64,000 nucleotides of DNA from Arthrobacter citreus (GTDB taxonomy: Bacteria; Actinomycetota; Actinomycetes; Actinomycetales; Micrococcaceae), in NCBI RefSeq assembly GCF_038405225.1, contig NZ_CP151657.1, positions 1,736,001 to 1,800,000 on the forward strand, read 5' to 3'. Under the pieces are notes generated by a model. That model was not told the DNA's origin and did not search any database. It saw nothing but the letters and a program-made list of their open reading frames with translations. Position 1 is the stretch's first letter, and each line of letters begins with the position of its first letter. Both the position numbers and the translations under genes were made by a program. This document shows, piece after piece, positions 54,394-63,702 of this stretch.

Positions 54394-54477
54394 GGAGGGT
54401 CCGGGTTAGGCGGCTTTAATAATCCTTCGCGAGCTCTGCGAGCCGCGGATTTTCGTTGCCGCCGTTCCGGACCCTCC
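54394..54477 (-). repeat. Structured ~78-bp 3' repeat, copy 2 (downstream of the aldo/keto reductase gene)
   Basis: Read on the minus strand it begins 37 bases after the reductase stop and is about 90 percent identical by eye to copy 1 at 52104-52180. The full hairpin has outer arms GGAGGGTCCGG/CCGGACCCTCC (54394-54404 and 54467-54477) and nested GGCGGC/GCCGCC, AATCC/GGATT, GCG/CGC and GCTC/GAGC stems. It lies in a 192-base gap without a gene. Confidence 0.82.
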
Positions 54478-54508
54478 ACCCGCCTGAGGTGCCGTTAGGC
54501 TCCAAAGG

Positions 54509-55486
54509 CTAGAACAAAGCAACCTTCGGCGTCTGCGGGAAGATCCGGTCCAGCTCCTCGAGATCCTTCTCCGTCGGCTCACAGGATGCCGCTTCGGCGT
54601 TCTGCCGCACCTGCTCCACAGTGGTGGCACCGGCAATGACCGAGGAAACGGCAGGCTGGACGGCGAGCCAGGAGAAGGCCACCTGCACTTCGGTGAGCCC
54701 GCGGTCCTTGGCGAACACACCGAACTCGGCGAGTTGGTCAAAGTCTGCTTTGTCCAGCAGGTTCTGCCGGGAGTGCGTCAAGCGGCTGCCCTCAGGGGCC
54801 GAGCCGGAGCTGTACTTGCCGGTGAGCAGTCCGTTGGCCAGCGGGAAGTACGGCAGGATTCCCAGGCCGTAAGCCTCGGCGGCCGGAACCACTTCGAGTT
54901 CCGCCCGCCGGTCCAGCAGGTTGTAGTGGTTCTGTGCGGAGATGAACGGCGTGTAGCCGCCCATCCGCGCGGTGAACTCGGCTTCGGCAATCTGCCAGCC
55001 GGTGCGGTTTGAATGGCCGATGTAGCGCACCTTGCCGCTGGTCACCAGATCATCCAGAGCCGCAAGCGTTTCCTCGATGGGCGTCAGCGGATCCGGGGTG
55101 TGGAACTGGTACAGGTCAATCCAGTCGGTGCCGAGCCGGCGCAGTGAAGCTTCCGCCGCTTTGACGATGTACCGCCGGGATCCCCTGGCGTCAAAATCCC
55201 TGCCATTGGCACCCTTCATGTCCATGCCGAACTTGGTGGCCAGGACGACGTCGTCGCGCCGGGTGCCCAGCGCCTTTCCCAGCCGTTCCTCGCTCAGGCC
55301 CGGGACCGCGCCGTAGGTGTCAGCCACGTCAAAAAGCGTAATGCCGGCGTCGATGGCCGCGTTCACGACGGCGTCGGTGCCGGCCTGGTCTTCGGTCTTG
55401 GTTCCGGAACGGCCAAGGTTGTTGCAGCCCAGGCCCACAGTGGAAACGGTCAGGCCTGATGTGCCGAGTCTTTTGTAAGAAGTCAT
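54509..55486 (-). CDS. Aldo/keto reductase
   Basis: 325-residue TIM-barrel reductase. Catalytic tetrad: Asp and Tyr in FDVADTYG (near residues 53-58), Lys in LATKFG (near 85) and His in YQFHTPDP (near 128). The NADPH-binding end includes SSVIAGATTVEQVRQN near residue 275. It belongs to the group that reduces small aldehydes and ketones, or acts in stress; the substrate is unknown. A TAGCGT box lies seven bases ahead of the ATG on the minus strand. The end is followed by the structured repeat. Confidence 0.92.
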   Translation of the reverse strand: MTSYKRLGTSGLTVSTVGLGCNNLGRSGTKTEDQAGTDAVVNAAIDAGITLFDVADTYGAVPGLSEERLGKALGTRRDDVVLATKFGMDMKGANGRDFDARGSRRYIVKAAEASLRRLGTDWIDLYQFHTPDPLTPIEETLAALDDLVTSGKVRYIGHSNRTGWQIAEAEFTARMGGYTPFISAQNHYNLLDRRAELEVVPAAEAYGLGILPYFPLANGLLTGKYSSGSAPEGSRLTHSRQNLLDKADFDQLAEFGVFAKDRGLTEVQVAFSWLAVQPAVSSVIAGATTVEQVRQNAEAASCEPTEKDLEELDRIFPQTPKVALF

Positions 55487-55493
55487 GGTGCCT

Positions 55494-55499
55494 ACGCTA
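55494..55499 (-). promoter_or_regulatory. -10 box of the aldo/keto reductase gene (near-leaderless)
   Basis: TAGCGT on the minus strand, seven bases before the ATG at 55486; no Shine-Dalgarno sequence. Confidence 0.45.
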
Positions 55500-55551
55500 C
55501 CGAATCCGCGCCGCCGATGTGGCCAGGGCCACTCCCCCGGAGCCGTGCCGC

Positions 55552-55869
55552 TCAGCCGGTGAAGGGAAACGGGTTGGTGTTGGGCCCGGGGGTCTTGTCT
55601 GTTTCGAGGATGTACTGAATCGGGATCGGCCCTGTGGGCTGCACTCCCTCATAGACGCGTTCGGAATGCCGCCGCGCTTCCGGTACGCCTGCTTCCCGGA
55701 CGGCACTGTAGAAGTTCTGCACCGATGCAGGCACCAGGCCGCCGTTCTCGCACCAGATGATGTACATGCCGTACAGGTCGGCGGCCGGTACGGCTTCGGT
55801 CTCCTCGAGACCGCCCAGTGTGCATTCGTCAAGGAACAGGCTGACGTGATCAGGATTGCGCTCAGACAT
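55552..55869 (-). CDS. Hypothetical protein, primase-C-terminus-like pattern
   Basis: 105-residue protein; family not recognised. The pattern DLYGMYIIWCENGGLVPASVQNFYSAVREAGV is read here in two parts: DLYGMYIIWCENGG, then LVPASVQNFYSAVREAG. It recalls the small DNA-binding tail of phage and plasmid primases, where a Tyr-x2-Trp-Cys motif is followed by a helix ending in Ala-Gly-Val. The end (PIPIQYILETDKTPGPN) is proline-rich. TAGGCT lies seven bases ahead of the ATG. It is a single gene and its role is unknown. Confidence 0.6.
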   Translation of the reverse strand: MSERNPDHVSLFLDECTLGGLEETEAVPAADLYGMYIIWCENGGLVPASVQNFYSAVREAGVPEARRHSERVYEGVQPTGPIPIQYILETDKTPGPNTNPFPFTG

Positions 55870-55876
55870 GTTTATG

Positions 55877-55882
55877 AGCCTA
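55877..55882 (-). promoter_or_regulatory. -10 box of the hypothetical gene (near-leaderless)
   Basis: TAGGCT on the minus strand, seven bases before the ATG at 55869. Confidence 0.45.
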
Positions 55883-55950
55883 GGCAAAAATTGCCGCGCC
55901 GGGAACACGAGGTGCGGAAACTGCCTCTGTTTGTAACGCTGGCTTGGGGG

Positions 55951-56796
55951 TTAACGGTGTTTCAGGTAATCTTCCAGCCCCAGCGGCGGAATCCCGGTCA
56001 GCCGCTCAATATCACCGCTGACCTCCGCCATCTGGCCCTGCGCGATCGCGGTGTACGTGCTCACCCACGCTTCGATCTGCCAGTGCGCCGCACTGCTCAG
56101 GCTCCGCGATTCCAGAGCTTCCTCGTTGGTTTCGTTGTAGTAGCTCACGGTGGATCCGGACACACGGGTCAGGATCCCGGCGATCTCGTCAAAGGTCAGG
56201 GCCTGCGGCCCGGTGAGCGTATACACCTGACCCTGATGATCACGGGGTGCTTCGAGGATGCGCGCCGCTGCGCGGGCGACGTCGGCCCGGGCCACCGCTG
56301 CGAGCCGGCCGGATCCTGCGGGGCCGCGGATCACGCCGTCGCGCCCCACAAACGAGGGCAGGACGTCCTGGTACAGGCAGTCCCGGAGGAAGGTGTATTC
56401 CAGGCCGGTGGACCTGATGTGTTCCTCGGTGTCCCAGTGGTCGCGGGCCAGGGTGAATACCGCGTCCGGAGCCGCTCCCATAAACGAGGTGTAGACAATG
56501 TGCCGCACCCCCGCCTCCACGGCAGCATCCACAAACGTGCGGTGGTCCTGCTGCCGGTACGGGCTCTCATGGGCCGAGACCATGAACAGGGTCTGGACAC
56601 CCTCCAGCGCCCGGGCTGCGTGCTCACGGTCCGAGTACGTCGCCGCATACACGGGCGTTCCCAGTTCCGGAAGTTTGGCGGTGTGCCGGGCAAGCAGCCG
56701 CTGCGCGACGCCGGCCTCAGCCAGCAGGCGGGCGACGGCGCCGCCCAGGGCACCCGTGGCACCGGTGACAGCCACTACTGGTTGCTCTTCTGCCAT
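55951..56796 (-). CDS. NmrA-like/atypical SDR NAD(P)-binding protein
   Basis: 281-residue atypical SDR. The glycine-rich cofactor motif is VTGATGALGGAVARLL near residues 10-25; no classical YxxxK motif is seen. HIVYTSFMGAAPDAVF and FLRDCLYQDVLPSFVG are typical of the NmrA/quinone reductase-like (QOR2) group that acts as an NADPH sensor or quinone reductase. GGAGG lies ahead of the ATG. It sits just before dxs on the same strand, about 50 bases away from the dxs end, but is probably independent. Confidence 0.85.
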   Translation of the reverse strand: MAEEQPVVAVTGATGALGGAVARLLAEAGVAQRLLARHTAKLPELGTPVYAATYSDREHAARALEGVQTLFMVSAHESPYRQQDHRTFVDAAVEAGVRHIVYTSFMGAAPDAVFTLARDHWDTEEHIRSTGLEYTFLRDCLYQDVLPSFVGRDGVIRGPAGSGRLAAVARADVARAAARILEAPRDHQGQVYTLTGPQALTFDEIAGILTRVSGSTVSYYNETNEEALESRSLSSAAHWQIEAWVSTYTAIAQGQMAEVSGDIERLTGIPPLGLEDYLKHR

Positions 56797-56847
56797 GGTG
56801 TTTCCTCCCCTGCGTCCCGCCGCCGGTTCCCGTCCGGCCGGCGGAGT

Positions 56848-58821
56848 TTACTGGATTTTTGGGATTTGGCCGGTGGGCATGTCCTGGCCGGGCAGGGGCC
56901 GGGCAAACGGAACCTTGGTGCCCAGGACCTGGGCGACGACGTCGTTGGCCACCTGGCGCGCCGTCAGGCCCACCCGCTCCAGGACTTCGGCACGGGTGCC
57001 GTGATCCAGGAACTCCACCGGAAGGCCCACCTCGTTCAGGGCGGTGTCCACGCCGGCGGCACGCATTTCCTGCCGGATCCGCGATCCGACACCGCCGGCA
57101 CGCACTCCGTCCTCAATCACAATGACAATGCGGTGCTCGGCGGCCATGCGGATGATCGACCTCGGAACGGGCAGGACCCAGCGCGGATCCACCACGGTGG
57201 AGCTGATGCCCTGGGCGCCGAGCCGGTTGGCCACCTGCAGCGCCATTTCGGCCATGGCTCCCACGCTGACAATCAGGACGTCGTTGGACTTTTCGTCCGA
57301 CGGGCGCCGGGCCAGGATGTCGACGCCGTCGGAGGTCCGGTCGATCGCCTCGACGTCGGGGCCCACGGTCCCCTTGGAGAACCGGACCACACTGGGGGCA
57401 TCGTTGATGGCGACGGCCTCACGGAGTTCTTCCTTGAGCCGGGTGGCGTCACGCGGCGCGGAAAGATGCAGTCCGGGCACTATCTGCAGCATGGACATGT
57501 CCCACATGCCGTGGTGGCTGGCTCCATCCGGACCGGTGACGCCGGCGCGGTCCAGCACGATCGTCACGCCCGCCTTGTGGAGGGCGACGTCCATGAGCAG
57601 CTGGTCAAAGGCACGGTTCAGGAAGGTCGCATAGAGCGCGACGACGGGATGCAGCCCACCGAAGGCCATCCCCGCCGCCGAGGTAAGGGCATGCTGTTCG
57701 GCAATTCCGACGTCGAACACACGCTCGGGGTGCTTTTCGGCGAAACGGTGCAGCCCCACGGGGATCAGCATGGCACCGGTGATGCCGACAATGTCCTCGC
57801 GCTCATCAGCAATGTCGGCAATCTCAGTGGCGAAGACTGATGTCCAGGACTGCTTGCCGCCCGGCTCCACGGCCTTGCCGGTTTCCGGGTCGATGACACC
57901 GACGGCGTGGAACTGGTCAGCCACGTTGGCGCGGGCCGGGGCGTAGCCGCGGCCCTTTTCCGTCATGGCGTGGACCAGGACCGGACCGTTGTAGTTGCGC
58001 GCCTTGATCAGCGCGCGCTCCACCGCGGCCATGTCATGGCCGTCAATGGGGCCGATGTACTTCAGGCCCAGGTCTTCGAACAATCCCTGCGGCGCCCACC
58101 AGTCCTTGATGCCGCGCTTGGCGGCGTGGAGGCTGTGATAGGTGAAGCGGCCCACGGGTCCGCCGTCCTGCAGGCGCTGCTTCCACCATCCGAGCGTATT
58201 TTCATACACGCGGTGGGTGCGCACGGTGTCCAGGGTGGGGCGCATGGACGCGAGGTAATCGGCAACCCCGCCGATGGTCGGGGCGTAGGAGCGGCCGTTG
58301 TCGTTGACCACGATGACGACGCGGCGCCGCTGGTCAGCCGCGATATTGTTCAGTGCTTCCCAGGCCATGCCGCCGGTCAGGGCGCCGTCGCCCACCATCA
58401 CCACGGTGTAGCGGTCCCCTTCGCCGGTCAGCTGTCGGGCCCGGGAAATGCCGTCGGCCCAGGACAGCGAGGACGAAGCATGTGAGGACTCCACAATGTC
58501 ATGCACAGATTCGGCACGGGAGGGATATCCGGACATTCCGCCCTGCTGCCGGAGAGTGGAGAAGTCCTGCCGGCCGGTGAGGATTTTGTGCACATAGGAC
58601 TGGTGCCCGGTGTCAAAGACAATACTGTCCCGCGGCGAGTCGAAGACCCGATGGATACCCACCGTCAGTTCCACCACGCCCAGGTTGGGGCCAAGATGGC
58701 CGCCGGTCTGGGCCACGTTGCTGATGAGGAACGACCGGATTTCACCGGACAAGCGTTCCAACTGCTCCGTGGTGAGTTTGCTCAGGTCCCGCGGATCACG
58801 GATGGTTTCCAGAAGTCCCAA
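56848..58821 (-). CDS. dxs: 1-deoxy-D-xylulose-5-phosphate synthase
   Basis: 657-residue thiamine diphosphate enzyme that condenses pyruvate and glyceraldehyde 3-phosphate, the first step of the MEP isoprenoid route. The ThDP motif [16 protein letters not shown] is near residue 145, ending in NDNG; the transketolase-like pyrimidine domain has [20 protein letters not shown] near residue 365, and the C-terminal transketolase domain follows. The start is taken as TTG at 58821 ([16 protein letters not shown]) because GGGAGG lies six bases ahead; a GTG at 58851 would add ten residues without such a site. Confidence 0.93.
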   Translation of the reverse strand: MGLLETIRDPRDLSKLTTEQLERLSGEIRSFLISNVAQTGGHLGPNLGVVELTVGIHRVFDSPRDSIVFDTGHQSYVHKILTGRQDFSTLRQQGGMSGYPSRAESVHDIVESSHASSSLSWADGISRARQLTGEGDRYTVVMVGDGALTGGMAWEALNNIAADQRRRVVIVVNDNGRSYAPTIGGVADYLASMRPTLDTVRTHRVYENTLGWWKQRLQDGGPVGRFTYHSLHAAKRGIKDWWAPQGLFEDLGLKYIGPIDGHDMAAVERALIKARNYNGPVLVHAMTEKGRGYAPARANVADQFHAVGVIDPETGKAVEPGGKQSWTSVFATEIADIADEREDIVGITGAMLIPVGLHRFAEKHPERVFDVGIAEQHALTSAAGMAFGGLHPVVALYATFLNRAFDQLLMDVALHKAGVTIVLDRAGVTGPDGASHHGMWDMSMLQIVPGLHLSAPRDATRLKEELREAVAINDAPSVVRFSKGTVGPDVEAIDRTSDGVDILARRPSDEKSNDVLIVSVGAMAEMALQVANRLGAQGISSTVVDPRWVLPVPRSIIRMAAEHRIVIVIEDGVRAGGVGSRIRQEMRAAGVDTALNEVGLPVEFLDHGTRAEVLERVGLTARQVANDVVAQVLGTKVPFARPLPGQDMPTGQIPKIQ

Positions 58822-58914
58822 CGGGCGCCTCCCTGCTTCAGGCAACGGCACTGCACACCGTCACAACGGTTTAACTCTAACGCTTGGCGGAGGGCACCCG
58901 GTTCCGCGACAGGC

Positions 58915-58960
58915 AAAGAGCCCCGTCCACCGAGTCGAAACGCGGCGGACGGGGCTCTTT
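58915..58960. terminator. Strong terminator downstream of acn
   Basis: AAAGAGCCCCGTCC and GGACGGGGCTCTTT are perfect 14-base arms around an 18-base loop; the flanking A and T runs make it work in either direction. It lies between the end of the aconitase gene and the start of dxs, isolating the two. Confidence 0.85.
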
Positions 58961-59003
58961 GATCTCAAGGCCGGTCAGTGGCCCTGAATGCGGTGCGTGC
59001 CTG

Positions 59004-61829
59004 CTACTTCGCCGTGATCTGGCGCAGTACGTACTGCAGGATGCCGCCGTTGCGGTAGTAGTCAGCTTCACCCGGGGTGTCGATGCGCAGCACGGCCTCG
59101 AAGGAGATCGCCTCGCCGTTCTCCGGCGTCGCCGTGACCGTGACGGTCTTGGGCGTGTTGCCGTTGTTCAGCTCGGTCACACCGGAAACCGCGAAGGTCT
59201 CCGTGCCGGTCAGGCCCAGGGACTCGGCGTTGACGCCGGCCGGGTACTGCAGCGGAAGGACGCCCATGCCAATGAGGTTGGAGCGGTGGATACGCTCGTA
59301 GCTCTCGGCGATGACGGCCTTGACGCCCAGCAGTGCGGTGCCCTTGGCAGCCCAGTCACGCGAGGAACCGGAACCGTACTCCTTGCCGGCCAGGACAACC
59401 AGCGGAATGCCGGCGGCCTGGTAGTTGACCGAAGCGTCGTAGACGGCTGCCTGCGGTGCGTCAGCCTGGCTGAAGTCGCGGGTAAAGCCGCCTTCAACGC
59501 CGTCGAGCAGCTGGTTCTTGATGCGGATGTTCGCGAACGTGCCGCGGATCATCACTTCGTGGTTGCCTCGGCGGGAGCCGTAGGAGTTGAAGTCCTTGCG
59601 CTCGACACCGTGCTCCAGCAGGTAACGGCCCGCCGGGGTGTCGGACTTGAAGGAACCGGCCGGAGAGATGTGGTCGGTGGTGACCGAATCGCCGAGCTTC
59701 AGCAGGACGCGGGCGCCCTCGATGTCGGAGACCGGCTCCGGCTGAGCCTTCATGCCCTCGAAGTACGGGGGCTTCCGGACGTACGTGGACTCCGTGTCCC
59801 ACTCGAAGGTTGCGCCTTCGGGGGTGGGCAGGGACTTCCAGCGGTCGTCGCCTTCGAAGATGGTGTCGTAGCTGTTGCTGAACATCTCCTTGTTGATGGA
59901 GGCGTCGATGATTTCCTGGACCTCGACCGGGTTCGGCCAGATGTCCTTCAGGAAAATGTCGTTACCGGCTTCGTCCTGGCCCAGCGGGTCATTTTCGAAG
60001 TCGAAGTCCATGGTGCCGGCCAGTGCGTAGGCAACCACCAGCGGCGGGGAGGCCAGGTAGTTCATCTTCACGTCCGGGTTGATCCGGCCTTCGAAGTTGC
60101 GGTTACCGGAAAGCACTGCGGTGACGGCGAGGTCGGCTTCCTGGATGGCCGTGGAGATTTCCTCTTCCAGCGGGCCCGAGTTACCGATGCAGGTGGCGCA
60201 GCCGTAACCGACGACGAAGAAGCCGAGCTTCTCCAGGTACGGGATCAGGCCGGACTTCTCGTAGTAGTCGGTGACTACCTTGGAGCCGGGAGCCACGGAG
60301 GTCTTGACCCACGGCTTGGAGGCGAGGCCCTTTTCGACGGCGTTGCGGGCCAGCACTGCTGCCGCCATCATCACCGAGGGGTTGGACGTGTTGGTGCAGG
60401 ACGTGATCGAGGCGATCGACACGGCGCCGTGGTCCAGCTCGAAGCTGCGGCCGTCAGCCATGGTCACCGGAACAGAGTTCCTGGAGCGGTCGGCCGGGGC
60501 GTCCCGCTTGGAGACCAGGTCGTGCTCGTGGTCTTCGATCTGGGTCGCATTGGCGTTGAAGGACGGTGCGTCCGACGCCGGGAACGTTTCTTCCAGCGTC
60601 TCGTCCACGGTGCCGCTCTCGGCTTCAACCGTCTCGTGAACGTAGTTCTTGAGGTCCTTGCGGAACTGCTCCTTGGCGTTGGTCAGCTCCACGCGGTCCT
60701 GCGGGCGCTTCGGTCCGGCAATGGAGGAAACCACGGTGGACAGATCCAGTTCAAGGTACTCGGAGTACTTGATCTCGACGGAGGGATCGTGCCACAGGCC
60801 CTGTTCCTTGGCGTAGGCCTCAACGAGGGCCACGTTCTCCTCGGACCGGCCGGTGAGGCGCAGGTAGTCCAGCGTGACGGCGTCGATCGGGAACATGGCA
60901 GCGGTGGAACCGAATTCCGGGCTCATGTTACCGATGGTGGCGCGGTTGGCCAGCGGAACGGCTCCAACGCCTTCTCCGTAGAACTCCACGAACTTGCCGA
61001 CAACACCGTGCTTGCGCAGCATTTCGGTGATGGTCAGCACGACGTCGGTGGCGGTGGCGCCGGCCGGGATCTCGCCGGTGAGCTTGAAGCCGACAACGCG
61101 CGGGATCAGCATGGAGACGGGCTGGCCAAGCATGGCAGCTTCGGCTTCGATGCCGCCAACGCCCCAGCCGAGCACGCCCAGGCCGTTGACCATGGTGGTG
61201 TGGGAGTCGGTGCCGACGCAGGTGTCCGGGTAGGCGCGCAGGACGCCGTCAACTTCACGGGTCATCACGGTGCGGGCCAAATACTCGATGTTGACCTGGT
61301 GGACAATACCCATGCCCGGGGGAACAACCTTGAAGTCGTCAAACGCCGTCTGGCCCCAGCGAAGGAACTGGTACCGCTCGCCGTTGCGCTGGTATTCGAT
61401 TTCCATGTTGCGCTCGAGGGCACCGGCATTACCGAAGGCATCGATCTGCACGGAGTGGTCAATGACCATTTCAGCCGGAGCAAGGGGGTTGACCCGCTTG
61501 GGGTCTCCGCCCAATTCCGCCACTGCCTCACGCATGGTTGCCAGGTCCACGATGCAGGGAACACCGGTGAAGTCCTGCATGATGACCCGAGCGGGGGTGA
61601 ACTGGATTTCAGTGCTGGGCTCTGCGTTGGCATCCCACTGCGCCAGGGCGCGAACGTGGTCTGCGGTGATGTTGGCACCGTCTTCGGTGCGCAGCAGGTT
61701 CTCCAGCAGGACCTTGAGGCTGAACGGAAGGCTCTTGGCGCCTTCGACGGAATTCAACCGGAAAATTTCATATTCGTTTCCACCGACGTTTAGTACGCCT
61801 TTGGAACCGAAGCTGTCCACATTAGTCAT
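59004..61829 (-). CDS. acnA: Aconitate hydratase A
   Basis: 941-residue aconitase that converts citrate to isocitrate in the citric acid cycle. The iron-sulfur ligands are in [11 protein letters not shown] near residue 476 and [13 protein letters not shown] near residue 541. [21 protein letters not shown] near residue 207 and [17 protein letters not shown] near residue 815 are substrate-binding motifs. AGGAG lies ahead of the ATG at 61829. In apo form such enzymes may bind RNA. It is next to the TRAM methyltransferase gene, with a 409-base gap that holds its promoter region. Confidence 0.95.
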   Translation of the reverse strand: MTNVDSFGSKGVLNVGGNEYEIFRLNSVEGAKSLPFSLKVLLENLLRTEDGANITADHVRALAQWDANAEPSTEIQFTPARVIMQDFTGVPCIVDLATMREAVAELGGDPKRVNPLAPAEMVIDHSVQIDAFGNAGALERNMEIEYQRNGERYQFLRWGQTAFDDFKVVPPGMGIVHQVNIEYLARTVMTREVDGVLRAYPDTCVGTDSHTTMVNGLGVLGWGVGGIEAEAAMLGQPVSMLIPRVVGFKLTGEIPAGATATDVVLTITEMLRKHGVVGKFVEFYGEGVGAVPLANRATIGNMSPEFGSTAAMFPIDAVTLDYLRLTGRSEENVALVEAYAKEQGLWHDPSVEIKYSEYLELDLSTVVSSIAGPKRPQDRVELTNAKEQFRKDLKNYVHETVEAESGTVDETLEETFPASDAPSFNANATQIEDHEHDLVSKRDAPADRSRNSVPVTMADGRSFELDHGAVSIASITSCTNTSNPSVMMAAAVLARNAVEKGLASKPWVKTSVAPGSKVVTDYYEKSGLIPYLEKLGFFVVGYGCATCIGNSGPLEEEISTAIQEADLAVTAVLSGNRNFEGRINPDVKMNYLASPPLVVAYALAGTMDFDFENDPLGQDEAGNDIFLKDIWPNPVEVQEIIDASINKEMFSNSYDTIFEGDDRWKSLPTPEGATFEWDTESTYVRKPPYFEGMKAQPEPVSDIEGARVLLKLGDSVTTDHISPAGSFKSDTPAGRYLLEHGVERKDFNSYGSRRGNHEVMIRGTFANIRIKNQLLDGVEGGFTRDFSQADAPQAAVYDASVNYQAAGIPLVVLAGKEYGSGSSRDWAAKGTALLGVKAVIAESYERIHRSNLIGMGVLPLQYPAGVNAESLGLTGTETFAVSGVTELNNGNTPKTVTVTATPENGEAISFEAVLRIDTPGEADYYRNGGILQYVLRQITAK

Positions 61830-62238
61830 AATAGGACTCCTCTCGCCACCGTTTTATCTTTGTCCAGCGGTCCGCGGCGTGCCAGTTAGGACTCCCTAAC
61901 CGGCCGCCACGGGGGACGGCGGGGAAAATGGTGGACTATTTTCGCTGCCGGGACACCCCCTGCCGAACGAAAAACTTTCCCCGCCCGAAAGCAGGCGAAG
62001 TCTCCCCAACACGGCGCGGATCTGCACAACTGCTCTTATACTATCCGTTACATGCCGGTGTGACCTTAGACCATACCCGCGAGGCGCCGGGCACACCGGG
62101 CCGGAACCCGCCTCGGCCCCCCACTCCGCCACCCGCCCCGGCCACCTACCCCGGCCACCTACCCAGCCACTCACTCGGAGCGCAGGCAGTGTCCGCAGTG
62201 CGGTTGCACCCGTGGCCCGGGGCGCCGACGGCAGGGTC
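61830..62238 (-). promoter_or_regulatory. Long upstream region of the aconitase gene
   Basis: 409 bases without a gene. On the minus strand a TAGTAT/TATAAG stretch (62035-62043) is a possible -10 region, which would give a leader of about 200 bases; no good -35 box is seen. The 12-mer GATCTGCACAAC (62019-62030) equals part of the repeat unit at 45300. Pyrimidine-rich direct repeats of CCACCTACCC occur at about 62143-62170. No riboswitch is recognised. Confidence 0.3.
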
Positions 62239-63564
62239 CTATTCGGCGGGCTTCTCCGAGGGGGTCAGGACCGCGAAGGACTCCATGTGGTGCGTGTGGG
62301 GGTACAGGTCAAAGACCCGCAGCGAGTCCAGCTGCCAGCCGAGTTCCTGGAAGTAGGCCAGGTCGCGGGCGAAGGACGCCGGGTCGCAGGATACGTAGCC
62401 GACGGCGCGGGGCGCGGCGGCATGGATCTGGCCCACTACGTCCTTCCCGGCGCCGACACGCGGCGGATCCAGCAGGACGACGTCGAGCCGGCCCTCGTAA
62501 GCGGCCAGCGCCTTGTCCACCCGGCCCTGCAGGATTTCCACCTGCGGTGCGGCGAAGAGATTTTTGCGGGCGTCCCGGCTTGCCCCCGGGGAAGCCTCGA
62601 CCGAAAGCACGCGTCCCTCTTCTCCTGCGGCGTCGGCCAGCGGCGCCGTGAACAGGCCGGCACCGGCGTACAGGTCGGCAATCTGTTCCCCGGGCTGGAC
62701 GCGCAGTCCGTCCAGGACCGCTTCCACCAGGGTGCGGGGGGCGCTGCGGTGGATCTGCCAGAAACCGGCACCGGTCACCCGGTAGTCATGGCCGGCAACA
62801 CTTTCCGAAACCCAGGTGCGTCCGCGCAGGCGGTTCAGCGTGCCGGATTCGGGTTCCCAGGACGCGATGGAAGTGCCGGACGGCAGGGCGGAGGCAATCC
62901 GTCCGAGTGCCTTGGGGTGTGCTCCGTCGGCGGGAATCAGCAGGACCAGGGGCGCGCCGTTAACCGGCACGGCCACCTCGACCCGGGAAACACCGCTGAA
63001 GTCCACGTCCCACAGCTGGAGGTCGTTGACGGCTTCCACGGCCAGCGGCATGCGCTGGACCGGAATGAGCTCCTCGGAGCGGTGGGCGTGCATGGCCAGG
63101 CGGCCGCCCGGAGCCACGGAGAAGCTTGCGCGGGTCCGCCAGTGCAGGCCGTCGGCGCGCTCCTCAACTGCGGGCTCCACGGTGATTTTGCGTTCCACCT
63201 TGGCCAGGCGCAGCAGCTGCTCGGCGAAGATGTCCGCTTTGAGTTCACGCTGGGTGGCGAGGTCAATGTGGCCGAATTCGGCGCCTCCCACGGGCAGCCG
63301 TCCCCGGGATGCCGCGCGGAGCGCATCGGCCTCCGGCCAGAAGTGCTCCACCCGTCCCGGAGCGGGCTCCAGCACTTCGGTGACATCGGCGCGCCAGAAG
63401 CTGGCGCCGTCGGCCGCGTCCGTCAGGCGGGCACGGACGCGCTCACCCGGCAGGGCATGGCGGACAAAGACCACGCGCCCTTCGTGGCGGGCCACAAAAT
63501 GGCCGCCGTGGGCGGGCGCGCCGATGGTGAGTTCAATCTCGGATGGAGTGGTGTCGGTCGTCAT
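62239..63564 (-). CDS. TRAM-domain class I SAM-dependent RNA methyltransferase (TrmA/RlmD-like)
   Basis: 441-residue RNA uracil-C5 methyltransferase-type protein. The N-terminal TRAM domain spans about residues 8-65 (GGHFVARHEGRVVFVRHALPG). The catalytic domain has IADLYAGAGLFTAPLAD (SAM motif, near residue 292), VVLLDPPRVGAGKDVV near residue 360, and YVSCDPASFARDL with the catalytic Cys near residue 395. It modifies rRNA or tRNA. The position before the trkA genes is conserved in actinobacteria. AGGAAG lies ahead of the ATG. Confidence 0.9.
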   Translation of the reverse strand: MTTDTTPSEIELTIGAPAHGGHFVARHEGRVVFVRHALPGERVRARLTDAADGASFWRADVTEVLEPAPGRVEHFWPEADALRAASRGRLPVGGAEFGHIDLATQRELKADIFAEQLLRLAKVERKITVEPAVEERADGLHWRTRASFSVAPGGRLAMHAHRSEELIPVQRMPLAVEAVNDLQLWDVDFSGVSRVEVAVPVNGAPLVLLIPADGAHPKALGRIASALPSGTSIASWEPESGTLNRLRGRTWVSESVAGHDYRVTGAGFWQIHRSAPRTLVEAVLDGLRVQPGEQIADLYAGAGLFTAPLADAAGEEGRVLSVEASPGASRDARKNLFAAPQVEILQGRVDKALAAYEGRLDVVLLDPPRVGAGKDVVGQIHAAAPRAVGYVSCDPASFARDLAYFQELGWQLDSLRVFDLYPHTHHMESFAVLTPSEKPAE

Positions 63565-63702
63565 AGTGCCGGATACTTCCTGATGGAGCCTAAAAGACCA
63601 TCACACCATGCCCCGGCGCCGGTGCATATTCGCAGCACCGGCGGGGTCTATGCTGGCGCTTTGACTTTTTTCGTAATCGATCTTCAGGAACCGAGGTGGC
63701 AG

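Noticed and set aside
58884-61793. 969-residue open frame on the plus strand
   Set aside because: Antisense to acnA, which has all iron-sulfur and substrate motifs.
62019-62030. GATCTGCACAAC as another copy of the 31-base repeat
   Set aside because: Only 12 bases match and no second unit at 31 bases is present, so it is noted but not called as a repeat.
63611-63646. CCGGTGC/GCACCGG hairpin between divergent genes as a terminator
   Set aside because: Both flanking genes point away from it, so a terminator makes no sense; it may be a regulatory structure or chance.
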